Below, one piece after another: positions 53,049 to 59,738 of a DNA stretch of 64,000 nt. Made by a program: the position numbers and the translations under genes. The notes beneath the pieces are model-generated. The model did no database searches. It was given only the letters and a program-made list of their open reading frames with translations, and had not been told where the DNA came from. Source of the stretch: Alphaproteobacteria bacterium (GTDB lineage: Bacteria; Pseudomonadota; Alphaproteobacteria; Micavibrionales; Micavibrionaceae); contig NZDE01000013.1 of the NCBI GenBank assembly GCA_002690045.1, forward strand, positions 186,001 to 250,000. Reading direction: 5' to 3'. The first letter of the stretch is position 1. The number at the start of each line of letters is the position of its first letter.

Positions 53049-54221
53049 ATGAGTGAACAGCAACCTACTGAGAATAAAACAAGCCGTGGATTTTCTTTGC
53101 GTAATGTTTGGAATAGCGTAGCGAAACGTATACCGAATAAGTCAACGCTGAAAAAAGCGTTTACTCCTGCAGCTTTGGGAATTGCAGCTGGTGTTGGCGC
53201 TAAGATTGCAGCTATGGCAGCTGGTGCGGCTGTTCTTGGGCCGGTTTTTACCGTTGCTGCAGGTGTTGGCCTGACGGCTTACAGCTTCACTAAAGATTAC
53301 AAACAACAAACAGAACATGACAGCGCGCTCAGCTTTTTTAAGTCTAAGTGGAAGGGCTATTCCCTTCGTATGGCGTTAACAACAACTTCGGCTTTTGTCG
53401 GTTTCGGCGGTGCAGACTGGATTGCCGATAATTATTTTAGTGTTGGTGCACCAGATATTGTTGAAGTGCCGAATGATGAGGTGGAAGATATTATCCCTGA
53501 AAGTGGGGGGGACGAGGAACTTGTTGAGGACTTACCAGAAGAAGACGCAGATGTAACACCGCCAGAAGAGCCTGTTATAGAAGAACCTGCATTGGTTATT
53601 CCTGAAGACGCCTATGAGAAATTGGCGTTATTGGCACAAAACCCTGATTTAACGCCGCAAGCGCAGGAAATGATTGATGCGGCTCTTAAGGGGCAGACAT
53701 GGGCTGTACGTGATGTCGGCCTTGGTTTGATTAATGGCTTTTATGGTTTTGATGAACTCGGTGAGCTTTCTGGCCTTGTTGATGCCGATGCATGGGGCGC
53801 GCAGCTTTTGAATGATGCGGTTGAAACTGGTGATGTAAAAGCGCGTATTGATTATGCGTATTTTCAGTATACAGGTGTAAACGCGGCAATTGTACAAGAT
53901 CAAGCCGCCGCGTTGGAAACAGTTGCAGAGCTCGACCGTGTTTGGTTACATGGTGATAGCGTTCTGGATAAAGTCCACTTGGATCAAGCCAAAGACTATT
54001 TTGTCGCAAATATGCCTGAAGGCACAGATATAAATGATTATCGCGTTGAGAAAATAGGCGATGAAGGTTATAAATTTATCAATTTAGCGCAAGAGCAAGA
54101 AATGATCGACGCGCAAAAAGCTGCTATGGAAGCAGCGGGGCTTGACCCATCACAATGCACTGTTGCATCAAACTATGCGCAAGACGGGTTCATTATTAAA
54201 AATTGTCGCCCAACATTTTAA
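53049..54221 (+). CDS. hypothetical protein with Ala/Gly-rich hydrophobic region and acidic linker
   Basis: ATG 53049 has AAAAGG 7 bases upstream; 53046 is the other in-frame ATG. A basic start (RGFSLRNVWNSVAKRIPNK) leads to Ala/Gly-rich membrane helices (residues 40-75, TPAALGIAAGVGAKIAAMAA) and a further one near 100-115. An acidic linker (EVEDIIPESGGDEELVEDL, EEDADVTPPEEP) follows, then a helical C-terminal domain with DAYEKLALLAQNPDLTPQA. Two Cys at the end. It may be a surface-region partner of the repeat protein, transcribed divergently. Family unknown. Confidence 0.6.
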   Translation: MSEQQPTENKTSRGFSLRNVWNSVAKRIPNKSTLKKAFTPAALGIAAGVGAKIAAMAAGAAVLGPVFTVAAGVGLTAYSFTKDYKQQTEHDSALSFFKSKWKGYSLRMALTTTSAFVGFGGADWIADNYFSVGAPDIVEVPNDEVEDIIPESGGDEELVEDLPEEDADVTPPEEPVIEEPALVIPEDAYEKLALLAQNPDLTPQAQEMIDAALKGQTWAVRDVGLGLINGFYGFDELGELSGLVDADAWGAQLLNDAVETGDVKARIDYAYFQYTGVNAAIVQDQAAALETVAELDRVWLHGDSVLDKVHLDQAKDYFVANMPEGTDINDYRVEKIGDEGYKFINLAQEQEMIDAQKAAMEAAGLDPSQCTVASNYAQDGFIIKNCRPTF

Positions 54222-54237
54222 TTTTGTAGGCTTTAAT

Positions 54238-55392
54238 TTATGGATATGCAGGCGTGTCGGGTGTGCCATCTGCTTTGGATAGATCAACAAGGTCTATGTC
54301 TATGCGGTCGTCCCGCCATGTGACTTCAGGGATTAATGGTTGATTATTTTGACGCTTGGCTTTGATTTCATCATGCGTTTTTTGTAAGTAAACGAAGCGT
54401 TCGGCCGTGGCGGGGTGGGTGTTGCGTTTTTCTATTGCAGAGCCACTAAACTCAACAGCCATTTTGCGCCATAGTCTGATGGCATTTGATGTGTCATAGC
54501 CTGCGCGTTCGGCAAAATACATCCCGATATAATCAGCTTCTCGTTCAAAATCAACGCTATTAATGTCGCGAACTTCATTTATGGCGTAATCAACCATATC
54601 TTCATTTAAGACATAAGGTGTACGCAAGATAAGTGCTATATTATAAGCATTGGCTAAGCCACGTAGCCATAAGCTGTTCCATTCTTTTTTCTTTGAATGT
54701 TTCATGACGTTATGCGCAATTTCATGTCCGATGATAAGTGCAAGTTCATTATCATCTTTAGCTATGCGGTACATGCCGCGCATAAAAAACACGCGTTTTC
54801 CGTCGGCCATAGCATTGACTTCAAGGCTGTTTGGAAAATAAAGCATACGGTAATTGCAAACTTCTTGTGCCTTTAATGCGATTTCGCGTTCGGTGTTATC
54901 ACTAAGGATAAGGACCTTATTGATATCTTGCGTGTTATTGGCAAAGGCGTCTGATATTTTATTAGCTTTGTCTTTATCGCTGGAAACATCGATACCATTT
55001 ACGGCTATAATTTTGTCTCCCTTTTTCAGGCCATACTTATGTGCGTCGGTATGGGGGTAGACGATTTCGACTTGCTGAACATGGTCGAGTTGGTATAGAG
55101 ATTCCGCAATTTCTTTATTTTCGCCGCGATAATCATCAATATTGTGCACTAAGAAACCTACACTGCGCGCTTTATTGGTACATAGCTCAGCATTTTTTAA
55201 TAGAATATTGTGCATTATGATTTCGACATGCTCAGCTTCTTCGGCGGCTTTGGTGAAAACCATTTCTTTTTGTAGGCGGATTTCGGCGTTTATTTCTTCA
55301 TCGCTCGCGCCATGTATGTGGGATACCGGTGATTGGCAGCCAGATATGATGATGGCAAGTGCCATAAAGGTGAGCGCACGCAATAATCTCAT
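54238..55392 (-). CDS. M48 family zinc metalloprotease lipoprotein
   Basis: A BepA/LoiP-like protease. Lipoprotein signal MRLLRALTFMALAIIISGC ends in the lipobox SGC. A PDZ-like region (residues 90-160, HKYGLKKGDKIIAVNGIDVS) precedes the zinc site HEIAHNVMKH and third ligand Glu in DFEREADYIGMYFAERAGYD. The C-terminal family motif (THPATAERFVYL) is present. About 384 residues. ATG 55392 is preferred over 55404 because of promoter geometry; no ribosome site is seen before either. Confidence 0.9.
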   Translation of the reverse strand: MRLLRALTFMALAIIISGCQSPVSHIHGASDEEINAEIRLQKEMVFTKAAEEAEHVEIIMHNILLKNAELCTNKARSVGFLVHNIDDYRGENKEIAESLYQLDHVQQVEIVYPHTDAHKYGLKKGDKIIAVNGIDVSSDKDKANKISDAFANNTQDINKVLILSDNTEREIALKAQEVCNYRMLYFPNSLEVNAMADGKRVFFMRGMYRIAKDDNELALIIGHEIAHNVMKHSKKKEWNSLWLRGLANAYNIALILRTPYVLNEDMVDYAINEVRDINSVDFEREADYIGMYFAERAGYDTSNAIRLWRKMAVEFSGSAIEKRNTHPATAERFVYLQKTHDEIKAKRQNNQPLIPEVTWRDDRIDIDLVDLSKADGTPDTPAYP

Positions 55393-55399
55393 AAACACA

Positions 55400-55428
55400 A
55401 TCATATAAAAAACGCCGCTGATAAACAA
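55400..55428 (-). promoter_or_regulatory. promoter nested in the csp terminator
   Basis: On the minus strand, TTGTTT (55423-55428), 17 bases, TATGAT (55400-55405). Transcription would start at about the ATG 55392, giving a leaderless mRNA for the M48 protease. The -35 sits in the loop of the csp terminator. Confidence 0.4.
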
Positions 55429-55435
55429 CGGCGTT
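55404..55435 (-). terminator. rho-independent terminator of the cold-shock gene
   Basis: AACGCCG / CGGCGTT stem with a loop and a T-run on the minus strand, 27 bases after the csp stop. Confidence 0.8.
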
Positions 55436-55461
55436 CATGAAACTATAAATTTGAATCTTAA

Positions 55462-55668
55462 TTAAGCAACAGCTTTAAGATTACCGGCTGCTTCTTTGCC
55501 GCGGCTTTCAACGATATCAAACTCAACTGATTGACCTTCGTTTAATGTTTGAAGACCTGCTTCTGTAACTGCTGAGATGTGTACGAACACGTCTTTGCCG
55601 CCGTCTGCTGGTTGAATAAAGCCGAAACCTTTTTCTGGGTTAAACCATTTAACTGTACCAGTTGCCAT
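55462..55668 (-). CDS. cold-shock protein (CspA family)
   Basis: 68-residue OB-fold RNA chaperone. RNP1-like motif KGFGFIQ and RNP2-like VFVHISAV are both present. TAAGGAG lies 8 bases before the ATG. Monocistronic, with its own terminator. Whether it is cold-induced cannot be read from the sequence; the 5' region contains an inverted repeat. Confidence 0.97.
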   Translation of the reverse strand: MATGTVKWFNPEKGFGFIQPADGGKDVFVHISAVTEAGLQTLNEGQSVEFDIVESRGKEAAGNLKAVA

Positions 55669-55701
55669 ATTAATGACTCCTTATTTTGTATTAAGTGTTG
55701 T

Positions 55702-55730
55702 ATTAGGCATCGTATAAAATTCTGCCTAAT
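55702..55730. promoter_or_regulatory. inverted repeat in the csp upstream region
   Basis: ATTAGGC-(15 bases)-GCCTAAT, perfect arms, 34 bases upstream of the csp ATG. In the RNA it could form a hairpin at low temperature or be a protein operator; neither can be decided from sequence. Confidence 0.35.
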
Positions 55731-55821
55731 TAGTCATTAAAGCAAGTATTCTATTGATGTTTGATACATAAATGCCATGAATCTTTAAGGAATGCAAATA
55801 AATTATGGGTTGAATCTTGAA

Positions 55822-58113
55822 TTAGATTTCAAGATTATCAGCTGGCGGCTTAGCCTTTGGTGGCATTTCTTTGTTTTTGGGATTGTCTTCTTCTATTGGG
55901 TCTTTACAGTTCCTAAAGGATTCCATTAGCTTATCGGCTTCAGATGGGGCTGTGCTTTCTGTTTGATAATCCGCTGTTACAAGGTCTGCGTCGTCATTAT
56001 CTAGCGCGGTTTGGAAGTTAGCGCTGAGACCATTTTTGTTAGCATTGTTGTTGCTTCGCTTCGCGGTGTATGTCCTGCTCGGGTCAACTGGGTTATTGTC
56101 GTCAATGTCCTGATATTTTAAAATTTCATCGTGGCGGAAATCATCGACCACGCTGTCTAAATGTTTTTTCTGTTCGGTTAGAACATGGTCAACATCCCAT
56201 GGTCTGCCTTCTGTGCCGCGTGGGGCAATATCCATTTCGCTTTGTGTCGAAAGCACGGCCAAGCCATCGGCATAGCCTTCTATTTTGTGGCCATCAATAC
56301 TTGTGACTCGGACTTTTGGGTCTTCAACTGATGAAAAATCTTTGCCCGCAATTTTTGCCTGCGTATCGCCATCAACTTGTATGCCTTTATCGGCTAGATA
56401 GCCCGATATGTCGCGTCCGTTCAAGGCTGCTGTTCTATCCGCAATGCTTTGCTGCGCTGTTTTTAGTTGGTCTTCAAAGCCTGGCTGGACAAGTAAACGG
56501 AATTCTCCGCCGCCGTTATGGGTGATAATGAATTTATCTGGCTCAATGCCGGCATCGGTCAGGGATGTTTTGACGATTTTGGCCATATCGGTCAGTACAG
56601 CATCTGCCCCATCATGGCCAAGCAGGTTGTTTAGGCCGCCTAAATTTTGGAAACCAACAAACATAGTGCTTGGTTTGGGGCCATCACCCGCGGCTGCGTG
56701 CCATAACTTGGCATTTTCGTAGTAATCATTTACGGTGTTTACACCCGCGGAAGGATCCATTGGGTTGAGGCTGCGCGCCTCATGATCCATGAATCTCTTG
56801 ATAGATTCATCTAGCTGCCCACCATTGGCGGCTTCGTATGCAGGGACGCGCTGTTGTTCCATATAGGCGGCGCGGCGCTCTTCGATGGTAGCGTATTGTT
56901 CATATTGCAGACCATCAACATCGGCTGTTTTTAATGTTGGGTCATTCACATCTGTTGTCGGTGTGCGGTCAACTTCGGCGAGGATTTCGACGGATCTTTG
57001 ATCGAATTCAGCAATGGTTTGTGCTGGGTCAGGTGCGTGGGCACGAATATTGTCAGCATTTTTTTCTAGGATGTATTTTTGTTTTTCTAAAGCTTCGTTG
57101 AAGCGTTGCTGTTCAGCTTGGGGCAGGGTGCTAATATCTGTATCAAGCGCGATGCCGAAATTACGCTTCACGGTTTCTTCGACATTAATATGGTCGCCGA
57201 CGCGTACTTCACCAATACTATCCTTATGCGCTTTCACATCTTCGTCCATTTGCGCAATTATATTGTCAGGATCATTGATTTCACGCATATCTTTTGCAGC
57301 TAGGCCGCCGCCAAAGCCATCCTTAAAGCGGTTATCGCGCCCTTTTGCATGTTCGTGGTCTAATAGGCCGAGTTCGGCCATTTTGATTTCGACATTATGT
57401 GTTGTCGCCATAATGATGTCGTTATATTTGCTAGGCTCTACGCCCTCGACAATAAAACGCAGTTCATCACCGCCAGTACGAATGGCGGTTACTTGGCTGT
57501 CAGGAAAATGTGCCTGTAAATCGGAATAGACGCTTTGCGTTACGATTTTTGCGGCCATGTCGGTTTTAGAGAATGTTTGCTTGATGTTGATGTCATCAAT
57601 TAACTTCTTTTGATCCTCTAAGGGCATCCCTTCAAACGCAGCCTTGGCTTCGCTGAAATTGGCATGACCATGCTCTTGTTGGAACTTCTCAATTGCGAAT
57701 TTTTTCTGGAATAATTCATTCGTTCCGCCCATATTGCCGAAATCAAACTCAAGCATCATTACAGGGCGGCCAGTTTCTTTGGCATAAATGTGGGATAGGG
57801 CGGTTTCAACGCCTTTGTGATCTTTCTTTAAAACGCCGGTCGTATGGTCGGCTTCACGTTTAATTGCCTCAATATCGCGGATATCGGCAAGGATTTGTTC
57901 TTTGGCGCTTTCGCTGACGCCTTTTTGGTCTAAATATTTTTCGGTGAGCTTTACGGCGAGTTCGCCTGAGTCAATTAGGCGGCCTTCATCTTGCCAGATA
58001 TTGATGATGTCGCCGATGACCTGTTCGCGCGTTTGGCCGCTCAACTCAGCATAAGGCTGCGCCCAAGCATTAAGCTCGTTCATATGCATGATTTCAGACG
58101 GATTAAACGGCAC
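55822..58113 (-). CDS. soluble protein with two degenerate GGDEF-like modules
   Basis: Around 763 residues, no signal peptide or membrane helix. Starts at GTG 58113 with AGGAG 10 bases upstream; the frame is open to GTG 58131. Numbering from 58131, the first module (about 115-260) has MMLEFDFGNMGG and RTGGDELRFIV (GGDEL, 220-224). The second (about 480-600) has MFVGFQNLGGLNNLLG and NGGGEFRLLV (GGGEF, 540-544). Both keep the strand-loop-helix context of GGDEF domains but lose the catalytic signature. A long helical and disordered stretch separates them. It is possibly a c-di-GMP-binding or inactive scaffold protein. The N-terminal 100 residues are unfamiliar. Confidence 0.75.
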   Translation of the reverse strand: MPFNPSEIMHMNELNAWAQPYAELSGQTREQVIGDIINIWQDEGRLIDSGELAVKLTEKYLDQKGVSESAKEQILADIRDIEAIKREADHTTGVLKKDHKGVETALSHIYAKETGRPVMMLEFDFGNMGGTNELFQKKFAIEKFQQEHGHANFSEAKAAFEGMPLEDQKKLIDDINIKQTFSKTDMAAKIVTQSVYSDLQAHFPDSQVTAIRTGGDELRFIVEGVEPSKYNDIIMATTHNVEIKMAELGLLDHEHAKGRDNRFKDGFGGGLAAKDMREINDPDNIIAQMDEDVKAHKDSIGEVRVGDHINVEETVKRNFGIALDTDISTLPQAEQQRFNEALEKQKYILEKNADNIRAHAPDPAQTIAEFDQRSVEILAEVDRTPTTDVNDPTLKTADVDGLQYEQYATIEERRAAYMEQQRVPAYEAANGGQLDESIKRFMDHEARSLNPMDPSAGVNTVNDYYENAKLWHAAAGDGPKPSTMFVGFQNLGGLNNLLGHDGADAVLTDMAKIVKTSLTDAGIEPDKFIITHNGGGEFRLLVQPGFEDQLKTAQQSIADRTAALNGRDISGYLADKGIQVDGDTQAKIAGKDFSSVEDPKVRVTSIDGHKIEGYADGLAVLSTQSEMDIAPRGTEGRPWDVDHVLTEQKKHLDSVVDDFRHDEILKYQDIDDNNPVDPSRTYTAKRSNNNANKNGLSANFQTALDNDDADLVTADYQTESTAPSEADKLMESFRNCKDPIEEDNPKNKEMPPKAKPPADNLEI

Positions 58114-58293
58114 TACCTCATTGCTCCTCACCCAGTTTCGTAGCCTTATAATAGGCGAAAAATATTAAATAAGTATTACGTAACGCGATATATGTGTAAA
58201 ACACGTAATATTTCACAGTTAAATAGATGATTATGGTTGAAGTAAATTATGGGTGATTTATAGTCAACGGAAATTAAAGGAAAGGCGCGGTAA

Positions 58294-58983
58294 ATGTCAC
58301 CATTAGAAAGTCAATTAGAAGGCAAGATCGGTATCGGTGGGCGTCTTCGCGGGTATTTCTTGGCGGGGATTCTTGTAACTGCGCCAATCGCTATTACTAT
58401 CTACTTGACCTACATTTTCTTTAATTTTATCGATACGACTGTACGCAAAATTCTACCGCTTGATTTATTGCCTGAACATTATCAGCCATATGCGTTGCCA
58501 GGTGTTGGTATTATATCCGCCATTGTTTTCTTCATTTTGGTGGGATGGTTCGCACGCAACTTTTTTGGGCGTTTGTTACTCCGTATATCTGATTACGTTA
58601 TGCATCGTATGCCCATCGTTTCGAAGCTTTACGCCGCCGTTAAGCAGATAATTGAGACGATAATGGCGAGCCAATCACAAGCATTTCGTGATGTTGTTTT
58701 GTTGGAATATCCGCGTAAAGGGTGTTGGTGTATTGGTTTCTTGACCGGAACAACACATGGTGAAGTGCAGGATATTACGTCAGCTGAAACAGCGAATGTT
58801 TTTGTGCCGACAACACCAAACCCGACATCTGGGTTTTTGTTATTCGTACCTAAGTCTGACTTAAAATATTTGGACATGACGGTTGAAGAGGGCGTTAAGC
58901 TTGTGGTCTCAGCGGGGATTATTACGCCTGAAACTGTAAAGCAGAAGGCTGTTAAAAAGCCCGCGACTAAAAAGCCTGATTAA
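58294..58983 (+). CDS. DUF502 inner-membrane protein
   Basis: Two membrane helices near the N-terminus (YFLAGILVTAPIAITIYL, PGVGIISAIVFFILVGWF) are followed by the DUF502 core, with RMPIVSKLYAAVKQIIETI and a beta-rich end GFLLFVPKSDLKYLDMTVEEG. 229 residues. A Lys/Pro-rich tail. AAAGG precedes the ATG. Function of the family unknown. It is followed by the cNMP-binding protein in 86 bases. Confidence 0.9.
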   Translation: MSPLESQLEGKIGIGGRLRGYFLAGILVTAPIAITIYLTYIFFNFIDTTVRKILPLDLLPEHYQPYALPGVGIISAIVFFILVGWFARNFFGRLLLRISDYVMHRMPIVSKLYAAVKQIIETIMASQSQAFRDVVLLEYPRKGCWCIGFLTGTTHGEVQDITSAETANVFVPTTPNPTSGFLLFVPKSDLKYLDMTVEEGVKLVVSAGIITPETVKQKAVKKPATKKPD

Positions 58984-59069
58984 TTTACCTGTTTCCATTA
59001 TAAGGTTTTATTAATATAATTTCATTATTATGTTATTGAATAATAATAATTTTATGAGGCGCTGGGCGA

Positions 59070-59648
59070 ATGGTTAAAACATCTAAAGATATGACGATTT
59101 TAGAGCGTCGTTACGTGCCTTGCGGCGATATCATCTTACATGAAGGTGAGCGCGGCAATAATGCATATCTAGTGCAAAGCGGCGAAGTCGAAGTTTATTC
59201 CATGGCGGGGGAGCGTGAAATTATTCTGGGCAAAATGGGCCCAGGGCAAATTTTTGGTGAAATGGCGCTCGTGTTTGATAAGCCGCGTACAGCATCAGTG
59301 CGGGCAACTGAGCACTGTAATTTGATTGTTATTACGCGCAATGTTTTTAACGATAAACTGAGGCGTAGTGACACGACAATACGTGCTATTGTAAACATGT
59401 TAACCAAGCGTATCATTGAAACGAATAACGCGCTACTCAATAAAAATGATGGGCTGGATGATTTGCAAGAAACAGTCTTAAATGTATACAATAATGTTGT
59501 CGAAACCCTACCAAAAACAGAACGCAGAGAGTTTCGAAATGCAGTCTTGCCAGAGTTAAATAACTTCCTTGATGCGGTCGCACGCTTCTCACGCGAGCTT
59601 CAGTTAGAAAAAGACGCGGATAACTCCGAAGACGACTTTACTTTATAA
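59070..59648 (+). CDS. cyclic-nucleotide-binding domain protein without HTH
   Basis: A single Crp/cNMP-binding beta-roll (residues 10-115) with YLVQSGEVEVYS and PGQIFGEMALVFDKPRTASVRA; the usual phosphate-cassette Glu-Met-Ala and Arg are present. The C-terminal 75 residues are helical (VYNNVVETLPKTERREF) with no helix-turn-helix, so it is not a DNA-binding regulator in the Crp sense. It may act as a cNMP-dependent effector or adaptor. Length 192. The first residues read MVKTSKDMTILERR, with the in-frame ATG at residue 8 as alternative. Confidence 0.85.
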   Translation: MVKTSKDMTILERRYVPCGDIILHEGERGNNAYLVQSGEVEVYSMAGEREIILGKMGPGQIFGEMALVFDKPRTASVRATEHCNLIVITRNVFNDKLRRSDTTIRAIVNMLTKRIIETNNALLNKNDGLDDLQETVLNVYNNVVETLPKTERREFRNAVLPELNNFLDAVARFSRELQLEKDADNSEDDFTL

Positions 59649-59657
59649 GGTATTCGC

Positions 59658-59671
59658 CATATTTAAATATG
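59658..59671. other. 14-base perfect palindrome CATATTTAAATATG
   Basis: Self-complementary 14-base sequence in the gap between the cNMP gene and asmA. It may be a binding site or a short hairpin; no T-run follows. Confidence 0.3.
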
Positions 59672-59738
59672 TGGTGGTAAATGTTCCTGTTCGGTCACAG
59701 GACACCTGAATTAATGTATATACATTGTCTTCTGTATA

